In this document: positions 25,900 to 34,414 of the stretch, one piece after another | How positions within the stretch are numbered: the stretch's first letter is position 1 | Layout: each line of letters opens with the position of its first letter | Assembly (NCBI GenBank): GCA_031178005.1 | Contig: JAPSJV010000002.1 | Location: 1 to 64,000, forward strand | Origin: Pseudarthrobacter sp. | Lineage (GTDB): Bacteria > Actinomycetota > Actinomycetes > Actinomycetales > Micrococcaceae | Reading direction: 5' to 3' | Length of the DNA: 64,000 nt | Program-made: the position numbers and the translations under genes | Notes under the pieces: model-generated | Databases searched by the model: none | What the model saw: only the letters and a program-made list of their open reading frames with translations | Told to the model about the DNA's origin: nothing

Positions 25900-26553
25900 C
25901 TACCAACGGCCGATCCGCTGCCATTGCTCGTCGGTAATGCTGCATCCCAACTCCGTCAAAGCCCTACTCAGCTCAGCGCGGCTGGTGCTGGGCCATCCTG
26001 CCTGACGTAACTTGCGGCGCGCATTGCGGAGATGGACCCGGATCGTCTCCGGGCTCAGACCCAGCGCGGGGCCAAGGGCTGCAGCCTGAAGTGCACGGCG
26101 ACGGGAGTACAACTCCAGAACCTGCAGCTCCCGATCACTGAGGTTGCACGGCCCTACTTTGCTGCCTTCTGCGCGGCGAGGCTCTTCATCCTGGGAGGCC
26201 ATAGTCTTGCTGACAGCCATTGCCAGTTCGGGCATAGTCAGGTCCTCGACGAAAACTGCAGCAGCACCTTCAGCCTTCAGCAAGGCCGCCTGCTTCAATG
26301 TCAAAGGCCCCGCAATCAAGGGCCGTGGCCCCATCTTTACCAGTGCCCTTACTTTTACCAATACCGGAACGTGGTCGTCAAGAAAAGCATCCAGGAGGAG
26401 CCAAGGGGCAGCAAAATCGCGCAGTGGGACAAATTCACTCCATGAAAAATGCGTGTCCGTTATTCTGATTGTGGATTCTTCGCTGACACAAGAGCGCAGC
26501 CCATGGATAAATAGCGGACTTGAATGGACTACAGTAAGGTCATTTTCCCCCAA
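25900..26553 (-). CDS. Orphan LuxR-like regulator with degenerate receiver domain
   Basis: 217 residues. The N-terminal half is receiver-like: TVVHSSPLFIHGLRSCV aligns with the first strand of NarL-type receivers but lacks the acidic pair, LLLDAFLDD may keep the Asp strand, and AAAVFVEDLTMPELAMAV lacks the Lys. The C-terminal half is a LuxR DNA-binding domain (LSDRELQVLELYSRRRAL..., LSPETIRVHLRNARRKL). The best start is TTG at 26553; an ATG just upstream is out of frame. Paired tail to tail with the gene at 25231, which it resembles. Confidence 0.7.
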   Translation of the reverse strand: MGENDLTVVHSSPLFIHGLRSCVSEESTIRITDTHFSWSEFVPLRDFAAPWLLLDAFLDDHVPVLVKVRALVKMGPRPLIAGPLTLKQAALLKAEGAAAVFVEDLTMPELAMAVSKTMASQDEEPRRAEGSKVGPCNLSDRELQVLELYSRRRALQAAALGPALGLSPETIRVHLRNARRKLRQAGWPSTSRAELSRALTELGCSITDEQWQRIGRW

Positions 26554-26686
26554 AGGACCATCCCGCCTTTTCTTCCATTCATTGACTGCTTTCGCCGTTT
26601 AAAGGCCTCTGATATGGGGTGGAGTCAGAGCACAGTTCGTGACGCGGTTCTCCAGAGTAATTCCGGCCGGTAGGAACGGGATTCGA

Positions 26687-26719
26687 AAGCGGGCCGGGCC
26701 TACCCGGCCCGGCCCGCTT
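26687..26719 (-). terminator. Hairpin terminator of the secreted-protein gene
   Basis: Perfect 14-bp arms (AAGCGGGCCGGGCC and its complement) with loop TACCC, 32 bases beyond the stop of the minus-strand gene at 26751. Confidence 0.75.
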
Positions 26720-26750
26720 AACAGAACCAGCAGTGCTGCTGCAGGCGCGT

Positions 26751-27374
26751 TTAGGCCGGCGAGAGCAAGCCGCTAAAGTTCAGCGTTCCGGCACCGAATG
26801 CAACTATGCCGGTAGCCGTACTCCTGACGTCCCAGCAAAGGGTTGCCGGACACTGGATTTCGATCAGACTGGGAAGCCCAATCAGGATCATGGTGAAGTC
26901 CACGCAGATCTTCTTGGGGACGACAGGGTAGTTGGCGATCAGGGACCCACCGTTCGGGAAAGCGATGTTCGTGAAGAGGGCGTTCATATTGAAGGCACTG
27001 ATGGATCCGAAGGTTCCAACTCCTGAGCCCAGCCCGGCAGTTGAGGTATAGGTGGCCCCGTTGGACATCGTCAGCGTAGCCTTCGTCATGATGGCTGTGT
27101 AGACCGGCTGGAACAAGCTGACATCACAGCCGCTCGAGTCGACGTTCAGCGCAGTGGTGATAGCCAGGGCGCCGCGGCCACCCAGAACAGCGGACTGAGA
27201 CGTGAAGCCGCCTGGAATTACGCCCGGCTCAAAACAGGCGGGACAGGCAGGCGGAGTGACTGAAGCTGCGGCTGACGGCGCGGCTATTGCCGCTGCGATT
27301 ACGGGCACGGACCACGCGACGCCCCTTGAGACTTTTCGGCGGGAAATCTGGCGAGGCTCTTCGATATTGCTCAT
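26751..27374 (-). CDS. Secreted protein of unknown function with twin-Arg-like signal
   Basis: 207 residues from ATG at 27374. The signal ISRRKVSRGVAWSVPVIAAA, ending in SAAAS, is a type seen on exported Micrococcaceae surface proteins; the Arg pair could direct Tat export. The mature part has six Cys (PACPACFEPG, SGCDVS, KICVDF, IQCPATLCWD), suggesting disulfides, and a beta-rich composition with hydrophobic VAFGAGTLNFSGLL near the end. No family recognised. A function in the cell envelope is inferred only from the signal. Confidence 0.65.
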   Translation of the reverse strand: MSNIEEPRQISRRKVSRGVAWSVPVIAAAIAAPSAAASVTPPACPACFEPGVIPGGFTSQSAVLGGRGALAITTALNVDSSGCDVSLFQPVYTAIMTKATLTMSNGATYTSTAGLGSGVGTFGSISAFNMNALFTNIAFPNGGSLIANYPVVPKKICVDFTMILIGLPSLIEIQCPATLCWDVRSTATGIVAFGAGTLNFSGLLSPA

Positions 27375-27625
27375 CTTTGCGGACCTTTCCAAGGGAGTGG
27401 GTTGCGCAACAGAACTTCACTGGCATTCTGCCGCTGCATATTCGAACTATAAACTGGGCATAATCCCAATTCATGCGAATACCCCGCATGACTTAGACCG
27501 CGACGCTCACTATTCGAGAAAACTTATTATTGTCTGGTTACTTCCCAGTTGCGGTTCCGAATTTTTAATTCGGCGAATCGCGTCACGTTCGGAAGTTTGC
27601 GAACACATACAGTGTGATGAGCGGC

Positions 27626-27655
27626 TTAATCCTGCATATTGGGGGGCAGGATTAA
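27626..27655 (-). terminator. Hairpin downstream of the gene at 27665
   Basis: TTAATCCTGC and GCAGGATTAA, perfect 10-bp arms around a ten-base loop, starting nine bases after the stop at 27665. A terminator in this place supports the neighbouring frame being, or having been, a transcribed gene. Confidence 0.6.
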
Positions 27656-27664
27656 ACGCCTCCG

Positions 27665-28084
27665 TTACACCAGTCCCGACGGTTCAGCAGAATAGGCACG
27701 ATGCAGCAGCGCCACAAACCCTGCCTTGTCGTTCAGCTTCCGGCGCCCGATACGTGAAAGCCAACGCCTGGGGTCCACGACTTCATCACCACGCCGGACA
27801 TGTCTTCGGCTAAGTCGCGCTGGCGGACCTCTCTGCGCGTGGAGTTGGCGGGTAAGACTCTGCATCGTCACGACTGCCAGCCGATCAGGGTCCGGCCAAA
27901 TAACAGCGCCTCCGTCCCAAAAGGCCAGGTTCCCAATGGTTGCCTGGCTGAGGCGGCTGGCGTCATCTTCAAATGCTGCATCATCAAAGCCATGGGAAGC
28001 GGCCTGCCGGAGGTAGAGAGTTTTGGAGAACTCGCCAACGTGTTTGATGTGCGGCAGATACTTCTGGTGCCGCACGACTCCCAA
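27665..28084 (-). pseudogene. Uncertain regulator-like frame, possibly frameshifted
   Basis: 139 codons from TTG at 28084. The last part (RRWLSRIGRRKLNDKAGFVALLHRAY) looks like the recognition-helix end of a LuxR-type domain and resembles HLRNARRKL and HLHSIRRKI in the regulators at 25900 and 25231. Just before it another reading frame gives a better helix (RREVRQRDLAEDMSGVVMKS), so two compensating indels may have scrambled the domain. It lies 53 bases after the TetR gene on the same strand and has its own terminator. It may instead be an intact unknown protein. Confidence 0.35.
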
Positions 28085-28137
28085 CGCCAGTGGACGCCGC
28101 GGAAGCAGCGCCGGACCCGTTACGCAAAATCGCCGGC

Positions 28138-28767
28138 CTATCTCTCCGCAGTCGGCTCTTCAGCCAGGGATTGCACCAGCATGATCGCAGCCTGGATGCC
28201 GAAGGTGAGTCCGGCAGCCACCCGGGCAGAATCGTCGCTGGCGGCAATGGCCGCGTGGAGCCTGGGCTGTGTATCCGCAGTGGGGTCCCACAGGGGAACC
28301 GGGGATCCGGCATCTATTGCGGAGCCGAAGACCACCGAGTCCAGCATGGCAATCACCCCCACCTGGCTGCCCAGGGGAACTCGGGCCTCGGCGAGCAGCG
28401 CGGCGATAGCCTCGTAGATGGCCAGGGTGGGGCGGTCGTCGACGATCCGGCCAATCAGGATGGGGATGGCCGCAGGGTATTGGGCCACGGCCGCGCGGTA
28501 GGAGCGCACCCACGATTCGATCCTGGACTGCCACGGGACCCGCGGATCGCGCAGGGCGGCGAGGTCGATGTTCCGGTAGAAGCGCTCCCGCAAGGAGTTG
28601 ACGATCTCGTCCTTGCCGCCGCTGAGGTGGTGGTACAGCGAGGACGGATTGACCCCAAGGTGCTTGCCGATGCCGAGGATGGTGAAGTCGTGGTGCTTGC
28701 CTATGAGTTCCAGCGCCGCGTCCAGGATGATGTCGCGTGAAAGCAGCTGGGTGCGGGGTCTGGGCAT
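28138..28767 (-). CDS. TetR-family regulator
   Basis: 209 residues. An N-terminal helix-turn-helix (LSRDIILDAALELIGKHHDF, GIGKHLGVNPSSLYHHLSGKD-like) and a helical ligand domain. The start MPRPRTQ at 28767 is preferred over 28803. It is divergent from the permease at 28891, with a perfect palindromic operator between them, so it very probably represses the permease-dehydrogenase unit and itself. Confidence 0.88.
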   Translation of the reverse strand: MPRPRTQLLSRDIILDAALELIGKHHDFTILGIGKHLGVNPSSLYHHLSGGKDEIVNSLRERFYRNIDLAALRDPRVPWQSRIESWVRSYRAAVAQYPAAIPILIGRIVDDRPTLAIYEAIAALLAEARVPLGSQVGVIAMLDSVVFGSAIDAGSPVPLWDPTADTQPRLHAAIAASDDSARVAAGLTFGIQAAIMLVQSLAEEPTAER

Positions 28768-28805
28768 GCTCCGAGTATTCCAGTTCCGTCCGCCAGGACA
28801 CATTT

Positions 28806-28822
28806 ACCAAATGCCATTTGGT
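28806..28822. promoter_or_regulatory. TetR operator
   Basis: ACCAAATG and CATTTGGT flank a single central C, a perfect 17-bp palindrome in the divergent promoter region. It overlaps a weak -35 (TTGGTT, 28818-28823) that pairs with CATAAG (28840-28845) for the permease, which suits repression. Confidence 0.75.
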
Positions 28823-28890
28823 TAAATTGTGATCCAGGCCATAAGATGTTGAAACTTTCGTTGCACTATGGACAACAAGCAAGGAACGTC

Positions 28891-30336
28891 ATGACCAATA
28901 ACCTTCCCGAGCCCGGCACTTCCACCCGGCTCATCGAAGCCCGCTCCATCGATTGGGTGCCGGAAAACGAGCGCCACGGCAAGCTTTGGCACCAGGGACC
29001 TTTGTGGTTCCTGGGCAACTTCCAGTACTTCTCCATACCCATCGGCTTCATCGGCCCGTCCATGGGCCTTTCCCTCGGCTGGACCATTCTGGCCAGCGTG
29101 CTTGGAATCGGGGTGGGCACGGTCTTTATGGCATTCCATGCCTCGCAGGGACCCACCATGGGACTGCCGCAGCTGATCCAGTCACGGGCACAGTTCGGCT
29201 ACCGTGGCGTGGTTGTTCCGCTGCTGGCCACGCTTTTCACTTATGTAGCCTTCAACGTGGCGGACACGGTGCTGCTCAGTGAAGGCCTGGGCAGCTCCTT
29301 CGGGTGGAACCCCACGGTCATCGCCATCCTTGCCACCGTTGCCGGCGCCGGCCTGGCGATCTTTGGCCACGACTGGCTGCACAAGGCCTTCCGCATCCTG
29401 CTCTACATCTCCCTGCCAGTAATGACAATCCTGACCATCGGGGTCATCAGCGGAGGTGCCGGCGGATCCTGGGATGCCAGCCAGTACAACTTCACGTGGG
29501 TGGCCTTTATGGCCCAGTTCGCCGCCTGCGCTGCCTACAACATCACCTACGCACCGTATGTTTCGGATTACTCGCGGTATCTTCCTACCAGCACACCGGC
29601 CCGGAAGGTCATAGCTGCGGTGTTCATCGGCGCATCGTCCTCGGCCATCTGGCTGATTGCCCTGGGCGCCTGGCTGTCCATCGCACTTGGCGCAACCGAC
29701 GGGCTCGCGGGCCTGCAGCTGGCCGGAAACACCATCTTCGCTCCGCTGGGCGATGTCGCCGCATTGCTCAGCGCACTGGCATTGATCGCCACGATGGGCA
29801 TGAATGCTTACGGCGGTGCGCTCACCGTCCTGACCACCATCGACTCCATCCGGCCCATCAAGCCGAAGACCACCTCGCGTGTAGTGACCATCCTGGTACT
29901 CGCCGTCGCCTGGTACCTGATCGCCTCGTCCATCAGCGCAGGCTCCGTGGCCACGGTCTTCTCGGCCCTGACCCTGATGCTCTACATCCTGGTGCCGTGG
30001 ACTGCTACCAACCTGGTGGACTTCTTCCTGGTCCGGCGGGGCCATTACGCCATCGCGGATCTCTTCACGCCGAACGGCATCTACGGTGCCTGGGGCTGGC
30101 GGGGACTCACGGCCTTCGGCATCGGCCTGGCAAGTGAAATCCCGTTTATGGTGCTCCCCGTCATCGGCGAGTGGAGCTACATCGGGCCGCTGGCTTCCGC
30201 ACTCGGCGACGTGGACATTGCCTGGCTGGTGGGCCTCGCAACCACGTCCATCGCCTACTGGCTGCTGGGACGGTCGCTGGACCTCACCGCTGAAGAAACC
30301 GAACGACGCCGAAGCGAGGAGCAACTCCATGGTTAA
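28891..30336 (+). CDS. NCS1-family purine/cytosine-type permease
   Basis: 481 residues with about twelve membrane segments. The N-terminal region has IDWVPENERHGKLWHQGPLWFLGNFQYF and GPTMGLPQLIQSRAQFGYRG, typical of the cytosine/purine permease (CodB-like) branch. Substrate unknown: a nucleobase or related ring compound. Start at 28891 with AAGGA five bases upstream. Its end overlaps the next start by eight bases, so uptake is coupled to the dehydrogenase. Confidence 0.85.
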   Translation: MTNNLPEPGTSTRLIEARSIDWVPENERHGKLWHQGPLWFLGNFQYFSIPIGFIGPSMGLSLGWTILASVLGIGVGTVFMAFHASQGPTMGLPQLIQSRAQFGYRGVVVPLLATLFTYVAFNVADTVLLSEGLGSSFGWNPTVIAILATVAGAGLAIFGHDWLHKAFRILLYISLPVMTILTIGVISGGAGGSWDASQYNFTWVAFMAQFAACAAYNITYAPYVSDYSRYLPTSTPARKVIAAVFIGASSSAIWLIALGAWLSIALGATDGLAGLQLAGNTIFAPLGDVAALLSALALIATMGMNAYGGALTVLTTIDSIRPIKPKTTSRVVTILVLAVAWYLIASSISAGSVATVFSALTLMLYILVPWTATNLVDFFLVRRGHYAIADLFTPNGIYGAWGWRGLTAFGIGLASEIPFMVLPVIGEWSYIGPLASALGDVDIAWLVGLATTSIAYWLLGRSLDLTAEETERRRSEEQLHG

Positions 30337-31432
30337 CGCCGCCACCCACCGGGCCACAACGTACCGCAAGGGACGCGGCGTGGCCGAGGAATCCGTCACC
30401 GTTTCCGCACCCGGCCCAGGCCAGGTGCGGGTCAGCATCCGGGCTACCGGGGTCTGCCATTCGGACCTGCACATCGTCAACGGCGACTGGCCCGCTGAAC
30501 AGCCCCTGGTCCTGGGCCACGAGGCCTCCGGCGTGGTCGAAGAGACCGGCCCTGGCGTCACTACCGTCCAGCCCGGAGACCACGTGGTGCTGTCCTGGTT
30601 CGCGCCCTGCATGCGCTGCACCAACTGCGCCTCGGGCCGCGGCTGGCTGTGCACCGGGACGACGGCGTTGGCCAACACCCTGCCGGACGGCACCACGGCA
30701 TTCACTGACGACGGCGGCGAACCGTTGTGGCCGTACCTCGGCCTGGGAACTTTCTCGCCGGAGCTCGTTGTTCCTGAGACTGCCGCCGTCAAGGTGGACA
30801 AGGAGTTGCCGTTCACCACCGGCGCCCTTCTGGGCTGCTCGGTGACCACCGGCGTCGGCGCCGTGCTCAATACGGCACGGGTCCCGGCTGGTGCGTCCGC
30901 CGTCGTTATTGGTTGTGGAGGAGTGGGGCTGTCCGTGGTGATGGGGCTGAAACTCGCCGGCGCGGATCCGATCATCGCGGTGGATCTTTCGCCGGAGAAG
31001 CGGGCCAAGGCGGCGGAGCTGGGGGCCACGGTCACCATCGATCCGCGGGAAACCGATCTTGCCGCCTATGTGCGCGGGGAGCTTGGCGGCGTCGACTTCG
31101 CATTCGAGGCGATTGGCAACGAGAAGGTCATCGAGACCCTGCCGGGGCTGCTGGCTTCCGGCGGCGCGGCGGTGTTGGTGGGCATGACCCGGATCGGCGC
31201 GCGCTCCAGCATTGATCCCTTCGACCTGGCGGATCAGGGCAAGAGCATTCTGGGGTGCAACTACGGATCCAGCGTGGCCCGTGTGGATATCCCGCGCCTG
31301 GCCCGGCTGCACCTTGCCGGGCATCTCCCCCTGGAACAGCTGATCGATAAGGTGCGGCCGCTGTCAGAGGCGGGCGCAGCCTTGGACGAGCTGGCCGCCG
31401 GGACGGGGCTGAGATCCGTGCTGGTGCCGTAG
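30329..31432 (+). CDS. Zinc-dependent alcohol dehydrogenase (MDR family)
   Basis: 367 residues. Catalytic zinc residues in TGVCHSDLH and LGHEASG, structural zinc cysteines in CMRCTNCASGRGWLC, and a nucleotide-binding [13 protein letters not shown]. It is a class III-like MDR enzyme, NAD(P)-dependent; the substrate is unknown. The overlapping start with the permease gene suggests it acts on the imported compound or its product. Confidence 0.85.
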   Translation: MVNAATHRATTYRKGRGVAEESVTVSAPGPGQVRVSIRATGVCHSDLHIVNGDWPAEQPLVLGHEASGVVEETGPGVTTVQPGDHVVLSWFAPCMRCTNCASGRGWLCTGTTALANTLPDGTTAFTDDGGEPLWPYLGLGTFSPELVVPETAAVKVDKELPFTTGALLGCSVTTGVGAVLNTARVPAGASAVVIGCGGVGLSVVMGLKLAGADPIIAVDLSPEKRAKAAELGATVTIDPRETDLAAYVRGELGGVDFAFEAIGNEKVIETLPGLLASGGAAVLVGMTRIGARSSIDPFDLADQGKSILGCNYGSSVARVDIPRLARLHLAGHLPLEQLIDKVRPLSEAGAALDELAAGTGLRSVLVP

Positions 31433-31441
31433 GGCTTAGGC

Positions 31442-31741
31442 CTAGCGCAGCGGCGAGCCGAGGACCGTGAACTGGTGGCCGCCCATTTCACCGGTCAGCA
31501 ACGGCATGGCCTCGGCGATTGCGGCCCGCACGATGTCCAGCTGAAGTGACGCCTGATGCGCTTCCGGCGACTCCCAAAGCTCGGAAACGAACACTGTGTC
31601 CGGAGAGTCATCGTTGACGCCTACCTCGTACTGCAGGCATCCGGCCTCCTCCAGCCCGTCCATGGGGCGGAGCAGGAGGGACACCACGGCATCGCGTTGC
31701 CCGGGTTTGGCTACAAGGCTTCCTATATTCGCAAAGGTCAT
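31442..31741 (-). CDS. Antibiotic biosynthesis monooxygenase (ABM) domain protein
   Basis: 99 residues with the short ferredoxin-like ABM fold: NIGSLVAKPGQRDAVVSLLL, CLQYEVGVNDDSPDTVFVSELWES and HQASLQLD. YgiN-like members act on quinols or detoxify small molecules. The start MTFANIG at 31741 fits the family; no ribosome site is seen, so translation may be leaderless. It converges with the dehydrogenase. Confidence 0.8.
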   Translation of the reverse strand: MTFANIGSLVAKPGQRDAVVSLLLRPMDGLEEAGCLQYEVGVNDDSPDTVFVSELWESPEAHQASLQLDIVRAAIAEAMPLLTGEMGGHQFTVLGSPLR

Positions 31742-31827
31742 AGGGACAGTGTGCAGTAAGGGCCTGACAGCCGGAAGCGCATCCCCGGCCCCTGACACGT
31801 GGGACGGCCGGTGGCATGATGGTGGCC

Positions 31828-32418
31828 ATGAGCCGAGTCACGTGCGATCTGACCATCTCCCTCGACGGGTTCGTTGCCGGCCCGAACCAGAGCCCCGAGG
31901 AGCCGCTGGGTTCCGGCGGCGAAGACCTGCACCGGTGGATGTTTGAGGAGCCCGAGCGGAATGCGGCGGCCATCGAAGGAATCCTCGACGCCGGCGCCTA
32001 CATCATGGGCAGGAACATGTTCGCCGGCCCCGGCGAGTGGGCCGCAGACTGGCGTGGATGGTGGGGCGAAGAGCCACCCTACCACGCACCTGTGTTTGTC
32101 CTTACCCACCAATCACGGGAACCGGTGGTGATGGAGGGCGGAACCACTTTCCACTTCGTCACGGATGGAATCGAGTCGGCCCTTGACCAGGCGCGCTCGG
32201 CTGCCGGCACCAGGGATGTAGCCATCGCCGGTGGGGCCGAGACCGCCCGTCAGTACCTGACCGCCGGATTGATGGATGAGCTGCGGCTGCACATCGCGCC
32301 CATCACGCTGGGCGGCGGCGCCCGGCTGCTGGACGGCGTCGGGAACCTCGCCCTGGAACCCACAGAGGTAAGCGGGACTGGCTTGGTCACGCACGTGCGG
32401 TACCGGATGGCGCGGTAG
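31828..32418 (+). CDS. Dihydrofolate reductase-like (RibD C-terminal) family protein
   Basis: About 196 residues of the RibD_C/DHFR-like group: SRVTCDLTISLDGFVAGPNQS at the N-terminus, AYIMGRNMFAG, and VAIAGGAETARQYLTAGLMDEL with HIAPITLGGGARLLD near the end. A probable NADPH-dependent reductase of unknown substrate; such stand-alone members are common and are not the folate enzyme. The start could also be 31816. Confidence 0.85.
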   Translation: MSRVTCDLTISLDGFVAGPNQSPEEPLGSGGEDLHRWMFEEPERNAAAIEGILDAGAYIMGRNMFAGPGEWAADWRGWWGEEPPYHAPVFVLTHQSREPVVMEGGTTFHFVTDGIESALDQARSAAGTRDVAIAGGAETARQYLTAGLMDELRLHIAPITLGGGARLLDGVGNLALEPTEVSGTGLVTHVRYRMAR

Positions 32419-32522
32419 GGGTCTATCCCTTCAGAAGTAGTCCCCTGGGCCGAGTGATTGTATCCATCAATTCATGCCTAGGACGGATCACCAGCCACAC
32501 GTGCCCGGGTATTTTCGAAGGA

Positions 32523-33164
32523 ATGAAGAACCTCCTCACTCGTAACCAGCTCAACCCGGTAATTGCACTGGCATTCATCTGTGCTGTAATTCTCGTGGTC
32601 CCTTTCCCGGAGAGTCTCAGCGTGATCCTTACCGGTGAGCTCGCTTCGTCCGTTGGAATAAGAGGGCTTGATCTCATCTCGGACGGAATGCTGCTCGTGC
32701 TTGCCGCCTGGACGATGATCGCCGGAGTACGCGCCTGGCTCAGTCATCCCGGGCGCCGGGCCGCGGTCGTGGCAGGCTCCATCGGAGTCGTTGCCGCGTA
32801 TGCTCTCTCCGAGCTCGTAAAGATTCTTTTCTCGCAGCCCAGACCCTGCCACGTATGGGCGCTGCCGGGAGACTGCCCGCCGTTAGGTGACTGGTCCCTC
32901 CCGTCGAACCACGCCACGCTGGCATTCGGTGCAGCAATCGTCATCTCTATCGCTTCCCGCAACACCCTGGCCACTTGGTTCGCTTTCGGCACCGCGTCCA
33001 TAGTCTCTATCGGCCGGATCATGGAAGGCGCCCATTACGCGCACGACGTCGCACTGGGAGCAGTCCTGGGGACGGCAATGCCAGCGATTCTCGCCGCGCT
33101 CATCATCCTGCTACCGGGCTCAGGGCGATGGTTCAGGCGAGCCAGCAGTCCTTCCATTTCATAG
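32523..33164 (+). CDS. PAP2-family membrane phosphatase
   Basis: 213 residues with about six membrane segments and the three acid-phosphatase motifs: KILFSQPRP (KX6RP), PSNHA (PSGH-like) and GRIMEGAHYAHD (SRX5HX3D-like). It probably dephosphorylates a lipid phosphate such as undecaprenyl pyrophosphate or phosphatidate. The ATG at 32523 lies seven bases after TATTTT (32510-32515), compatible with a leaderless transcript; GTG at 32454 is an alternative. Confidence 0.8.
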   Translation: MKNLLTRNQLNPVIALAFICAVILVVPFPESLSVILTGELASSVGIRGLDLISDGMLLVLAAWTMIAGVRAWLSHPGRRAAVVAGSIGVVAAYALSELVKILFSQPRPCHVWALPGDCPPLGDWSLPSNHATLAFGAAIVISIASRNTLATWFAFGTASIVSIGRIMEGAHYAHDVALGAVLGTAMPAILAALIILLPGSGRWFRRASSPSIS

Positions 33165-33241
33165 GTCAAGTATTACGATTCGAGTGCTCAACCGGCGAAG
33201 ATTCCTGCGGGTCAAGACAGTCGAACGGGAACGGCGGATGG

Positions 33242-33589
33242 ATGTCAGGGCAGAGCCCAGAGCCCAGAGCCGTAGCCGAGCACGGGACAACCATAGAAGT
33301 GGAACACTCGTTACCGGCTGGTGATGAGAAATGCGGGTACATCGTAGGTGTGGAGTCATTGGTGGCAGTGGGCGCTGTCCTGGGGACGGCCGTTCTGTGG
33401 ATGGGATTCGTTTTCGTGATGCTGTCCAGCCTTGGTCGTTCCCAAAGGAATGCCCAGCGAGCCGCTCGACGCGATGCCGAACGTTCCTTGTCCAGCCGGG
33501 CCTCGCGCCGCATCTGGCAAAAGCACAAGCAACACCTCGGTGGTGGAGGAAGTAAAGACACTAACCCCGGTACCGCAAAACCGAGCTGA
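33242..33589 (+). CDS. Possible small single-span membrane protein
   Basis: 115 codons if read from ATG at 33242. One good membrane helix (SLVAVGAVLGTAVLWMGFVF) is followed by an Arg-rich helical tail (RSQRNAQRAARRDAERSLSS). No family recognised. The true start may be a later GTG near 33299 or 33348. Evidence is only the helix and the open frame. Confidence 0.4.
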   Translation: MSGQSPEPRAVAEHGTTIEVEHSLPAGDEKCGYIVGVESLVAVGAVLGTAVLWMGFVFVMLSSLGRSQRNAQRAARRDAERSLSSRASRRIWQKHKQHLGGGGSKDTNPGTAKPS

Positions 33590-33766
33590 GGTGCTGGTTG
33601 CGTTACTGCAGCACCTAGATCAAGCAGCTGGCTTCCCGCGCCACTCGAGCAGAGCCACTGTGACTCGAGCCTCTCCCAACCCGCCAATCAGCCCTAGAAA
33701 CCCTTGGCACGGCCCGCCGTCCGGAGACGTACCTTCTTCTTCAGATTCCGCGACTATTGTGTGACT

Positions 33767-34336
33767 CTACGGATTTTTGGTGGTCGATACATCGAATGAA
33801 CGGTGGGGCCCGTCTGCAATAAGGGTGGTAGCGGTGACGTCAAAGCCGAGAGCGCCATACAAGCGCACGTTGCGCTCGTCCGAGGTTTCAAGCGCAACGG
33901 CCCCGACCTCTTGATCAATATGTGCAAGCCCAGCACTGGTAACGGCGGTACCAAGCCCTGCTCCTTGATACGCAGGGTCAACTCCCACGGTAGCCAGGTT
34001 CCACGCAGGCTCCGCTGGCTGCGGCAGGGCCAGGTCCGCCAGCGCTGCTATGCGTGATCCGTGGAGCTCCGCGACTTCATTCTGCACGCCCGGGCTGGGT
34101 TCAGGGGCATCAGGAGGAAGGAAAGCGGCGACGGCGTGCAGATCCTCATCGACGAAGACCAATCCACAAGTCAGTGCGTGTCGGAGGTAGAGGTACTGCA
34201 ATCGTTCGAGCCGCTGCGCGTAGCCCTCTTCCGGAATTGCCCAGCGGGTCCAGGGGTAAGCACCGAAGGCGGCAGCGAGAACGCAGGCTGCAGCGGTGAG
34301 GTCTTCGTCAGATGCATGGCGAACCTTTGCTGCCAT
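33767..34336 (-). CDS. GNAT-family acetyltransferase
   Basis: 189 residues. Acetyl-CoA-binding segment NLATVGVDPAYQGAGLGTAVTSAGL and a C-terminal ETSDERNVRLYGALGFDVTATT. An N-terminal VRHASDEDLTAAACVLAAAFG fits the fold. The acceptor is unknown. Starting at 34336 gives AAGGAG about nine bases upstream; a longer reading from 34411 is unlikely. Confidence 0.85.
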   Translation of the reverse strand: MAAKVRHASDEDLTAAACVLAAAFGAYPWTRWAIPEEGYAQRLERLQYLYLRHALTCGLVFVDEDLHAVAAFLPPDAPEPSPGVQNEVAELHGSRIAALADLALPQPAEPAWNLATVGVDPAYQGAGLGTAVTSAGLAHIDQEVGAVALETSDERNVRLYGALGFDVTATTLIADGPHRSFDVSTTKNP

Positions 34337-34414
34337 AAGATGCTGCTCCTTAATAGTGGCCCTGCTGCCGAACCCGAACGCCGACATCAACGTTTGCAGG
34401 CTGGTGGCCAAGTG

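Noticed and set aside
29182..31038. A 618-codon antisense frame opposite the permease and dehydrogenase
   Set aside because: Same codon-bias artefact; no ribosome site or domain, and the sense frames have catalytic motifs.
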